A stretch of DNA of 22,097 nucleotides from DATNBT01 sp964579765 (GTDB lineage: Bacteria > Acidobacteriota > Vicinamibacteria > Vicinamibacterales > CAVVIG01). The position numbers and the translations under genes are program-made. The stretch spans positions 1 to 22,097 of the forward strand of contig CAZOIK010000079.1 of the NCBI GenBank assembly GCA_964579765.1. Direction: 5' to 3'. Positions 6,715 through 13,080 of this stretch are shown here, one piece after another; positions within the stretch are counted from its first letter, which is position 1, and each line of letters begins with the position of its first letter. The notes beneath the pieces are model-generated. The model was not told where the DNA came from. It saw only the letters and a program-made list of their open reading frames with translations, and made no database searches.

Positions 6715-8621
6715 TCGGCCCGTGCGCTCAGCCTCGGCGTCTGGCGGCTGACGACAGACAGATACAGCTTCCCTGCCGTCAGGCTGTCCGCCTCCTCGGC
6801 CGACAGTTCGACGACGCCGGTGACCCGCGGGGCCGGCCGTTTCGCGAGAATGTGCGCGACGCCGCCGTTCTGCCGTGTCGTCCGGCGGTGGAGGTAGACG
6901 CCGCCGATCGCGTCGAGCGACGCGGCGGGCAGTTCGATCTCGAAGCCGAGCGAGCGCGACCGGCTGTCGAAGCGGAAGCGCGCCGCCGCCGTAAACGGGA
7001 CGTTCGACGGCGGGATCGAGCCGGCGCCGGTCGCCGCGACGTCGATGGTGATGGCGTCGCGACCTGGCGCAGCCGGCGCGGGCGGCAGGCGGTCTTCGAA
7101 CGCGGGCGGACGCCGGTGGCGCGTCGAATGTTCGAACGCATATGCCAGCGCGAGGAGCGTCGGCTCGGCGAACGGCCGTCCGAGCAGTTCCATGCCGACC
7201 GGAAATCCCCCGCGTGTGAAGCCGGCGGGCACGTTGATCGCCGGAAACCCCGTCTGCGGCGACAGCGCCTCGTTGCTCCCCAGCTGGTTGCCGCCGCCGG
7301 GAGGAATCACGACCGGCGCGATTCGTTTCACGATCGGATACGCGAGTGCGTCAACGCGGTGGTCGTTCATCGCCGTCAGCACGGCCCGCGCCAGGGTGTC
7401 GCGCGCGGCGAGGCGGCGCGCGTAGCCGGCGCTGGCCAGGAAGTCGTCGGGCGTGCGGCTGGCGATCTCGAGGACGCCCTGCAGCTGGGCGACGTGGAGT
7501 CCCGACGCGAGCAGATCGTCAACCGACGCGACCGGCGCGCCCGACGTCTTCAGGTAGCCGCCGAGCGACGCCTTGATTTCCTGCAGGAACAGCGTGGAGT
7601 CCGCGACCATCGTCGCGAGCGCCGGAATGGCCACCTCGACAGCCGTCGCGCCGAGCGCCTTCATCTCGTCGATCGCGTGCCTCACGACCGCACCGACGTC
7701 GTCGTCTTCCGGCGCGGTGCCGAAATACTCGATCAAGACGCCGATGCGCGCGCCTTTGAGCGCGTCGCGCCTGAGCGACGACGTGTAGGTGCGAGGAATG
7801 TGGCCGGCCCCCTTCATCGTCACCGGATCGGCCGGGTCAGCGCCTGCCGTGGCGTCGAGGATGACCGCGAGATCTTCGACTGTTCGCGCGATCGGGCCGC
7901 CGGTGTCCTGGGTGCGGCTGAACGGGATGATGCCCGCGCGGCTCGAGAGGCCCTCGCTCGGACGCAGGCCGCAGACGTCGTTGTGGGAGCTCGGGATGCG
8001 GATGGAGCCGGCCGTGTCGGTGCCAAGCGTCGCGGCGGCGAAGTTGGCGGTGGCGGCGACGGCCGATCCGCCGCTGCTGCCGCCGGGCGCGCGCGTCAGG
8101 TCGTACGGGTCGAGCGTCTGTCCGCCGAGCGAGCTGACCGTCGTCAAGCCGAGCGCGAGCTCGTGCAGGTTGACTTTGCCGAGCAGCACGGCGCCCGCCT
8201 CGCGCAGCTTCCTCACCTGGAACGCGTCGTCTCTCGGCCTGTGGCCCGCGAGCGCGAGACAACCGCCGGTCGTCGGCATGTCCTTCGTGTCGAAGTTGTC
8301 TTTCAGCAGGATGGGAATGCCGTGCAGAGGCCCGCGCGTCGTGCCGCCCCGGCGCTCCGCGTCGAGCGTGCGCGCGGCCGCGAGCGCGTTCGGGTTGACG
8401 TACAGCATCGCGTTGACGATGTGATCGTAGGCGGCGATGCGGTCCAGATAGAACTGCACGAGGGCGGCCGACGTGATCTGTCCACCCGCCATCGCGCGCT
8501 GGAGTTCGAGAATGGACTTCTCGAGCGGGTCGAAGGCGGCCGCGCCCATCGAACGCGTCAGCTCCCGGGCCCCGACCGCGGCGGCGCCCGCGGCCTTCAT
8601 GAACGCACGTCTCGTCGTCAC
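6696..8621 (-). CDS. Exported amidase-signature hydrolase with C-terminal CHRD-like domain
   Basis: 641 residues from GTG 8621. The N-terminus TTRRAFMKAAGAAAVGA is a twin-arginine signal (T-R-R-x-F-M-K), so export is folded through Tat. Residues 35-500 are an amidase-signature enzyme. The Ser-cisSer-Lys triad is Lys107 in ILLKDNF, Ser182 in PGGSSGGSAVA and Ser206 in GTDTAGSIRIPSS; the 24-residue serine spacing matches the family. The C-terminus (about 520-641) is beyond the usual length and resembles a CHRD beta domain (ITIDVAATGAG, FEIELPAASLDAIGGVYLHR, GKLYLSVVSRQTPRLSA). Such enzymes hydrolyse amides; the substrate is unknown. A -10-like TATGAT lies 6 nt before the GTG and no ribosome site is present, fitting a leaderless transcript. 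It diverges from the dehydrogenase gene. Confidence 0.93.
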   Translation of the reverse strand: MTTRRAFMKAAGAAAVGARELTRSMGAAAFDPLEKSILELQRAMAGGQITSAALVQFYLDRIAAYDHIVNAMLYVNPNALAAARTLDAERRGGTTRGPLHGIPILLKDNFDTKDMPTTGGCLALAGHRPRDDAFQVRKLREAGAVLLGKVNLHELALGLTTVSSLGGQTLDPYDLTRAPGGSSGGSAVAATANFAAATLGTDTAGSIRIPSSHNDVCGLRPSEGLSSRAGIIPFSRTQDTGGPIARTVEDLAVILDATAGADPADPVTMKGAGHIPRTYTSSLRRDALKGARIGVLIEYFGTAPEDDDVGAVVRHAIDEMKALGATAVEVAIPALATMVADSTLFLQEIKASLGGYLKTSGAPVASVDDLLASGLHVAQLQGVLEIASRTPDDFLASAGYARRLAARDTLARAVLTAMNDHRVDALAYPIVKRIAPVVIPPGGGNQLGSNEALSPQTGFPAINVPAGFTRGGFPVGMELLGRPFAEPTLLALAYAFEHSTRHRRPPAFEDRLPPAPAAPGRDAITIDVAATGAGSIPPSNVPFTAAARFRFDSRSRSLGFEIELPAASLDAIGGVYLHRRTTRQNGGVAHILAKRPAPRVTGVVELSAEEADSLTAGKLYLSVVSRQTPRLSARADLKVRS

Positions 8622-8627
8622 GCGGCA

Positions 8628-8633
8628 ATCATA
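8628..8633 (-). promoter_or_regulatory. -10 box of the amidase gene, leaderless geometry
   Basis: GCGTATGAT on the minus strand, 6 nt (TGCCGC) before GTG 8621. The upstream promoter DNA is made of the GTCAGTCG-type repeat shared with the divergent gene. Confidence 0.55.
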
Positions 8634-8640
8634 CGCGCAA

Positions 8641-8675
8641 GACTGACCGACTGATTGCTCGACTGGTTGGTCGTC
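8641..8675. repeat. GTCAGTCG-type repeat inside the divergent amidase/dehydrogenase promoter
   Basis: GACTGACCGACTGATTGCTC followed by GACTGGTTGGTCG fills the space between the two opposing -10 boxes (8633 and 8676). It occupies where both -35 elements should be, so the repeat itself may serve as the promoter upstream element or as a protein-binding site. Confidence 0.5.
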
Positions 8676-8681
8676 TATACT
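8676..8681 (+). promoter_or_regulatory. -10 box of the short-chain dehydrogenase gene, leaderless geometry
   Basis: TATACT, then 7 nt (GCGCGCG), then ATG 8689. The transcription start should fall on the A of the ATG or one base before. A weak TTGCTC lies 15 bp upstream. Confidence 0.6.
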
Positions 8682-8688
8682 GCGCGCG

Positions 8689-9543
8689 ATGGCCGGGCCG
8701 ATGTCGGGCAAGACGGTGCTGGTGACGGGCGCGACGGCGGGCATCGGCCTCGAGGCGAGCGTGTCGCTGGCGGCGATGGGCGCTGACGTGATCCTCGTCG
8801 CCCGCGACGCCGCGCGCGGCGCCGCGGCGCGCGACGAGGTGCAGACGCGATCCGGATCGCAGGCCGTGTCGCTGATGCAGTGCGACTTCGCGTCGCAGCG
8901 CCAGATCCGCGCGCTGGCCGCGGAGGTCGTCGCCAGCCGGCCGCGGCTGGACGTCCTCGTCAACAACGCCGGCTCCGTCAACGTCGATCGCGCGCTGACC
9001 GAGGACGGCGTCGAGCGCACGTTCGCCGTCAACCACCTCGGTCCGTTCCTGCTGACCAATCTTCTTCTGGATCTGCTGACGCGGAGCGCCCCGTCGCGCG
9101 TCGTGACCGTTGCGAGCGACGCGCACCGGTTTGCCGACCTGCCGTTCGACAATCTTCAATTCGAGCACGGCGGCTATCGGATCATGCGGGCGTACGGACG
9201 GTCCAAGCTGGCCAACATTCTGTTCACGACCGAGCTGGCGCGGCGTCTGGCTGGCGCCGGCGTCACGGCGAACTGCCTGCATCCCGGCGCGGTCGCGACC
9301 AACATCTGGTCGCACGCGCCGTGGTACACGCAGCCCGTGCTCGCCGTCGCGAAACGCTTCATGCTGAGCCCGGCGCGCGGAGCCGAGACGATCGTGTATC
9401 TCGCGTCGAGCCCCGAGGTCGAAGGCGCAACGGGCGGGTACTACGAGAAGAAGCGGCGCGTCACGCCGTCGACGCTCGCGCAGGACGCTGCCCTCGCCGC
9501 GCAGCTGTGGGATCGCAGCGCAGACCTCGTCGGGCTTACCTGA
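8689..9543 (+). CDS. Short-chain dehydrogenase/reductase, retinol-dehydrogenase-like
   Basis: 284 residues, a classical SDR. TGATAGIG (13-20) is the nucleotide-binding glycine motif and LVARD (36-40) follows beta-strand 2, favouring NADP(H). CDFAS (65-69) contacts the adenine, and NNAG is at 92-95. The catalytic residues are Asn115 (VNHLG), Ser143 (VASDAH), Tyr169 and Lys173 (YGRSK). HPGAVATN (198-205) is the loop typical of the RDH11-14/WWOX-like group. It reduces or oxidises a hydrophobic carbonyl or alcohol; the substrate is unknown. No signal peptide, so cytoplasmic. Probably leaderless. The tail beyond residue 245 (GGYYEKKRRVTPS) is also typical of this group. Confidence 0.92.
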   Translation: MAGPMSGKTVLVTGATAGIGLEASVSLAAMGADVILVARDAARGAAARDEVQTRSGSQAVSLMQCDFASQRQIRALAAEVVASRPRLDVLVNNAGSVNVDRALTEDGVERTFAVNHLGPFLLTNLLLDLLTRSAPSRVVTVASDAHRFADLPFDNLQFEHGGYRIMRAYGRSKLANILFTTELARRLAGAGVTANCLHPGAVATNIWSHAPWYTQPVLAVAKRFMLSPARGAETIVYLASSPEVEGATGGYYEKKRRVTPSTLAQDAALAAQLWDRSADLVGLT

Positions 9544-9589
9544 CACGGGACACTCCCCGCCCCACGAGGCGCTCGACGCCGTACCGCCC

Positions 9590-9778
9590 GCTCTCCAGCG
9601 CGTTCCCGCCGCTCCCCGGCGCCATCACCTCGCTCTCCGGCGCCTTCCCGTCGGTCCCCGGCGCGTTCCCGCCGCTCGCCGACCCGTTCCCGCTGCTCGC
9701 CGACTCGTGTCGGCCGGATTCCAGACCAGTACCGCCCGATTCCAGGCCGTGTCGCACGCTCGCTTGCACGGAACCGTG
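9590..9778. repeat. Degenerate 21-bp tandem repeat array (about nine units)
   Basis: Units start at 9590, 9611, 9632, 9653, 9674, 9695, 9716, 9737 and, more decayed, 9758. A typical unit is GCTCYCCGGCGCSTTCCCGYC. On the minus strand each would encode a heptapeptide such as GGNALES, DGKAPES or GGNAPGT, and the frame stays open across the array, but this frame overlaps dhaL. The array lies between the convergent dehydrogenase and dhaL genes. It accounts for most of the 393-bp gene-free stretch 9544-9936; I see nothing recognisable in 9779-9915. Confidence 0.8.
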
Positions 9779-9915
9779 CGACCGCACGACGCGCCGGGCG
9801 CAGGTTGGCATGCGACCGCGCTCGCCCACGCGCGTTCGGCGCGACGCCGTCGCCGTTCGACGCGATCGCACCGCGTGTCCGGACGATCCGACCCGCGTTC
9901 CAGCGCGGCGCGCGA

Positions 9916-9940
9916 GGCGGCCCCGAAAGCGCCGCCCTAC
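9916..9940 (-). repeat. GC-rich hairpin repeat at the dhaL stop (copy A)
   Basis: On the minus strand GTAGGGCGGC begins at the dhaL TAG stop, followed by GCTTTCGG and GGCCGCC. It forms a GGCGGC/GCCGCC stem. It differs from the 11684-11708 copy by one base. Unlike that copy it is not followed by a T run, so it is at best a weak terminator or transcript-end protector. Confidence 0.7.
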
Positions 9941-10581
9941 GCGCGCGACGCCAGGCCTTCGAGGACGCGCAGGATGGCGATCATGCCGGGATCGTCGCGG
10001 CCGATGGTCTTCTCCGCGAAGATGCGCGCGCGGCCCTGGCGCGCGGGCTCCGCGCGGAGCCGATCGAGCGTGCGGCGCACCTCGCTGAGCGATGCGGCGA
10101 GCATCGCCGCGGGATCGTCGCGGCCCTCGGTCGCCACGCGCACCGCCTCGAGCGCGTCCAGCACGGTCTTGTCTCCGAGCTGCGCTTTCCCGCGGCTCGC
10201 CATCGCGGCGAGCGCACCGGCCACGAGGGCCGAGACGTCGCGCCACGCGACCGACGTCTGCCCTTTCGTCGCTTTCGCCGCCGCCAGGAGCCCCGTCGCC
10301 ACGAGCGTGCCGAGCGTTGACCCGGACGTCTTCGTGAACGCCTGCGCGCACTTCGCCAGCGCGCCGCCGACGTCGGCGGGGCACGCGTCGAGGTCGGTGA
10401 CCACCGCATGCATGCCGCGCACCATCGTCACGCCGAGATCGCCGTCGCCGAGCGCCCCGTCGAGCGCGTTCAGCTCGCCGGCGCAGGCGTCCATCTTCAC
10501 GGCAATACGCGTGACGGCGTCTTTGACGACGTCCACGGTCAGCCCGGCGGACGAGAAGGTCCGCACCACATCCGATGGCAT
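9937..10581 (-). CDS. dhaL: Dihydroxyacetone kinase subunit L (DhaL-type nucleotide-binding subunit)
   Basis: 214 residues. LNALDGALGDGDLGVTM (37-53) is the Mg-ADP site with Asp41, Asp46 and Asp48. KTSGSTLGTLVATG (84-97) replaces the usual G-A-S-G loop, and LGDKTVLDALEAV (135-147) is the conserved GDKTMLDAL motif. DhaL binds the nucleotide that phosphorylates the ketone held by DhaK. The ATG overlaps the dhaK stop by one base (TAATG), and GGAG lies 7 nt before it, so the two are cotranslated. No dhaM (PTS phosphate donor) is present nearby, so ATP-dependent use is more likely than PEP-dependent. The stop codon lies inside a hairpin repeat. Confidence 0.9.
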   Translation of the reverse strand: MPSDVVRTFSSAGLTVDVVKDAVTRIAVKMDACAGELNALDGALGDGDLGVTMVRGMHAVVTDLDACPADVGGALAKCAQAFTKTSGSTLGTLVATGLLAAAKATKGQTSVAWRDVSALVAGALAAMASRGKAQLGDKTVLDALEAVRVATEGRDDPAAMLAASLSEVRRTLDRLRAEPARQGRARIFAEKTIGRDDPGMIAILRVLEGLASRA

Positions 10582-11579
10582 TACACGCTCCAGAACGCGC
10601 AGCGGCACGGACGGCGCAGCAGCGTCTCGAGCTCCGCGTCCAGCTTGCAGAACGTGAGCGACATGCCGGCCATCTCCATGGACGTCGCGTAGCGGCCGAC
10701 GAGCGGCATCACGATCGCGACGCCCTCGTGCGCCAGCCGCGCGGCCACCCGCCGATAGACGATGAAGAGCTCTTCGTGCGGCGTGGCGCCGAGGCTGTTG
10801 ACGAGGACGGAGACCCGATCGCCCGATCGCAGCGGCATGTCCGCCACGAGCGCCGCCAGCATCTCGTCGGCAATCGTGTCGGCGGGCTTCAACGCGCTGC
10901 GATAGACGCCCGGCTCGCCGTGAATGCCCATGCCGAATGCCATCTCGTCGGGTCCGATGTCGAACGTCGCCTTCCCCGCCGACGGCACCGCGCACGGCGT
11001 CAGCGCGACGCCAATCGAGCGCACCGCATCGACGGCCTTCTGCGCCACGCGCGCGACCTCGTCGATCGTCGTCTGCTCCTCGGCTTTCGCGCCGGCCAGC
11101 TTGTAGGCATACACGAGCCCGGCGACGCCGCGCCGCTTCTCGCGCTCGTCCGCGCCGGCGCTCGCGACGTCGTCGGTCACCTTGACCGTCTTCGTCGCAA
11201 TCCCGTCCATCTCGACCAGTTCGGCCGCCATCTCGAAGTTCATCGAGTCGCCGCCGTAGTTGCCGAACAGCAGCAGCACGCCCGCGCCGCCGTTCGCCGC
11301 GTGGACGGCTTCGACCATCTGATCGGATCCAGGCGACGAGAACACGTCGCCGATCGCGCACGCGTCGAGCAGGCCCTCGCCGACGTATCCGCAGAAGACC
11401 GGCAGATGCCCGGATCCGCCGCCCGAGACGAGACCGACTTTCCCCTGTCGCGGCGCCGACGCGCGCGCGACCGCCCTGCCCGTCGCGCCGATTCGTCGAT
11501 AGAACTCGGGGTGCGCGGCGCACAGCCCGTCGAGCATCTCATCGACATAGCGATCGGGGGCGTTCAAAATCTTCTTCAT
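10581..11579 (-). CDS. dhaK: Dihydroxyacetone kinase subunit K (DhaK-type substrate-binding subunit)
   Basis: 332 residues from ATG 11579, which gives the family N-terminus MKKILNAPDRYVDEMLDGL; ATG 11591 (four residues longer) is an alternative. SGGGSGHLPVF (52-62) and FGNYGGDSMNF (105-115) form the substrate pocket. His220 in MGIHGEPG is the residue that covalently holds dihydroxyacetone as a hemiaminal. The length is that of free-standing DhaK, not of fused ATP-type kinases. Together with DhaL it phosphorylates a short ketose: dihydroxyacetone, or possibly a tetrulose, since split DhaK/DhaL pairs without DhaM also occur in erythrulose pathways. A possible promoter is TTGTAC (11620-11615) and TACTAT (11595-11590) with a long 19-bp spacer. 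Confidence 0.93.
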   Translation of the reverse strand: MKKILNAPDRYVDEMLDGLCAAHPEFYRRIGATGRAVARASAPRQGKVGLVSGGGSGHLPVFCGYVGEGLLDACAIGDVFSSPGSDQMVEAVHAANGGAGVLLLFGNYGGDSMNFEMAAELVEMDGIATKTVKVTDDVASAGADEREKRRGVAGLVYAYKLAGAKAEEQTTIDEVARVAQKAVDAVRSIGVALTPCAVPSAGKATFDIGPDEMAFGMGIHGEPGVYRSALKPADTIADEMLAALVADMPLRSGDRVSVLVNSLGATPHEELFIVYRRVAARLAHEGVAIVMPLVGRYATSMEMAGMSLTFCKLDAELETLLRRPCRCAFWSV

Positions 11580-11625
11580 CGTGGAATCCATAGTAGATGG
11601 ATCTGCGAGACGACGTACAACGCAA

Positions 11626-11651
11626 AGCCGCAGAGATCGCCCTCTGCGGCT
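11626..11651. repeat. Perfect 10-bp hairpin between the sugar dehydrogenase and dhaK genes
   Basis: AGCCGCAGAG (11626-11635) and CTCTGCGGCT (11642-11651) are exact inverted copies with a 6-nt loop. It lies upstream of the possible dhaK promoter and downstream of the intrinsic terminator. It may be a second terminator for the upstream gene on the minus strand, where only two or three T follow the stem, or an intergenic repeat. Confidence 0.65.
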
Positions 11652-11678
11652 CGGCGTCGATCCGTCGTGAACGCGGTG

Positions 11679-11709
11679 AAAAAGGCGGCCCCGAAAGGGC
11701 CGCCCTACG
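11679..11709 (-). terminator. Intrinsic terminator of the PQQ sugar dehydrogenase gene (hairpin repeat copy B)
   Basis: Seven bp after the TAG at 11718-11716, the minus strand reads GGGCGGCCC, a TTTC loop, then GGGGCCGCC and TTTTT (11683-11679). This is a textbook rho-independent terminator with an eight- to nine-bp GC stem. The hairpin part is nearly identical to the repeat at 9916-9940. Confidence 0.88.
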
Positions 11710-11715
11710 AATACC

Positions 11716-13044
11716 CTATCTCGTCGCGCCGGCCGTGCCCGGCTCGATCTTGACCAGCGCGCCGTCGTTTTCCGCCGTCAGCAGATAGAGATTGCCGTCG
11801 GGCCCCTGTCGCACGTCGCGGACGCGGTTCTGCAGCTCGCGCAGCATCCCTTCGCGGTGCAGCTCTTCCCACTTGTCGTTGAAGTCCACGCGTTCGAGAT
11901 GGCCCGAACGCGGCACTTCGCCCTGGCGCATGCCGCCGACGAACAGGTTGTTCTTCCACTGCGGGAACTTGTCGCCGGTGTAGAACGTGAGCCCCGACGG
12001 CGCGATGGCCGGCACCCAGTAGACGAGCGGCCCCTCGTAGCCGTCCTTCCACGGATCCTCGCTCACGCGCGGCCCGAGATAGAAGCGTCCGTTGTTGACG
12101 ACCGGCCAGCCGTAGTTCTTGCCCGGCTTGAGGACGTTCACTTCGTCGCCGCCGTTCGGTCCGTTCTCGACCGACCACACGTCGCCCGTCACCGGGTTGA
12201 GCGCGAGGCCGAGGATGTTGCGATGGCCCATCGTGTAGATCTCGGGCCGGTAGCCGCTCCTCCCGACAAACGGGTTGTCGCGCGGCACGGTGCCGTCGTC
12301 TTTCAGCCGCAGCGTCTTGCCGCCGAGGTTCATCGGATCCTGTGCGGGCATCTTCATCCTCAGGCTGGCGTCGCCCTCCTGGTACTGCTCCGGCGTCGGA
12401 TCACCCGAGCCGACCGACATGATGATCGACCCGTCGCGCGCGAACAGGATGCGCGACGCGTTGCCGCCCGCCACCGCGCTGAAGATGTCCTTCACATCGA
12501 CGAGCTTGCTGCCGTCCCAGCGCCCGCGCGCGAGCGTGATCACGCCGGGCGGTCCGGCCGGCCCCCGTCCGCGGCCGCGGCCGGCTTCGGCGGGCGGCGC
12601 CGGCGGTGGTGGTGGGCCCTGCCGCTTGTGATAGGTGATGTAGACCAGCTTGTTCTGCGCGAAGTTCGGATGGAGCTGCACGTCCATCAGCCCGCCGAGC
12701 CCCTGCGCCTGGATGTCGTTCGGCAGCCCTTCGACCGGATTCGGCTCGAGGACGCCGTTGCGGATCATCCGCAGCTTGCCGCCGCGTTCGCTGACCAGAA
12801 TCCCGCCGTCCGGCAGGAACGCCATGCTCCACGGCTGCACGAGGCCTTTCACGAAACTCACGCGGATCGGCCGCACCAGGCCCGTGTCGATCTGCACGGG
12901 ACCGTCGGGCAGCGGCGGCGACGGCCAGTTGATCGGCGGCGGTGCCGTCGGCCGTCCGCGCCCGCGCTGCTGCGCTGAGAGAACGGTGAACGACGCCACG
13001 GCGACGGCCACAGCCACGACGGACACGACGTAAGCACGCTTCAT
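11716..13044 (-). CDS. PQQ-dependent aldose sugar dehydrogenase family protein (GSDH/YliI-like), exported
   Basis: 442 residues with a signal peptide (MKRAYVVSVVAVAVAVASF, cleaved near LSAQQ), so periplasmic. It is a six-bladed beta propeller of the soluble glucose dehydrogenase/YliI family: PWSMAFLPDGGILVSERGG (71-89), GLMDVQLHPNF (118-128), GHRNILGLALNP (273-284, PQQ-binding Arg), ENGPNGGDEVN (293-303), NYGWP, IAPSGLTFYTGDKFP (347-361) and RDVRQGPDGNLYLLT (409-423). A Pro/Gly/Arg-rich loop (about 143-167) interrupts an early blade. The usual H-x-G-x-R active-site motif reads GNASRI (194-199), so the catalytic His appears to be replaced. The ATG has GGGAG upstream and a -10-like TATAAC at 13069-13064. 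It is followed by an intrinsic terminator. Confidence 0.9.
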   Translation of the reverse strand: MKRAYVVSVVAVAVAVASFTVLSAQQRGRGRPTAPPPINWPSPPLPDGPVQIDTGLVRPIRVSFVKGLVQPWSMAFLPDGGILVSERGGKLRMIRNGVLEPNPVEGLPNDIQAQGLGGLMDVQLHPNFAQNKLVYITYHKRQGPPPPPAPPAEAGRGRGRGPAGPPGVITLARGRWDGSKLVDVKDIFSAVAGGNASRILFARDGSIIMSVGSGDPTPEQYQEGDASLRMKMPAQDPMNLGGKTLRLKDDGTVPRDNPFVGRSGYRPEIYTMGHRNILGLALNPVTGDVWSVENGPNGGDEVNVLKPGKNYGWPVVNNGRFYLGPRVSEDPWKDGYEGPLVYWVPAIAPSGLTFYTGDKFPQWKNNLFVGGMRQGEVPRSGHLERVDFNDKWEELHREGMLRELQNRVRDVRQGPDGNLYLLTAENDGALVKIEPGTAGATR

Positions 13045-13063
13045 GGTGAATTCTCCCGCGGAA

Positions 13064-13069
13064 GTTATA
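13064..13069 (-). promoter_or_regulatory. -10 box of the PQQ sugar dehydrogenase gene
   Basis: GTGTATAAC on the minus strand, 19 nt before ATG 13044, leaving a short leader that carries GGGAG. It lies just after the stop of the preceding exported-protein gene, so the dehydrogenase can be transcribed on its own as well as by read-through. Confidence 0.5.
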
Positions 13070-13080
13070 CACCCAACGCG

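Noticed and set aside
6852..8654. 600-codon plus-strand ORF opposite the amidase
   Set aside because: It is the antisense shadow of a well-supported amidase. The translation is Arg-, Ala- and Val-rich without domains, as expected from high-GC codon bias.
9590..9778. CRISPR array
   Set aside because: The units are contiguous 21-bp degenerate copies without unique spacers, and no cas genes are nearby.
9536..10384. Minus-strand ORF with a heptapeptide repeat C-terminus, considered as a real repeat protein
   Set aside because: Its first half overlaps dhaL on the same strand in another frame and is compositionally biased. The repeat is better described as DNA-level tandem units.
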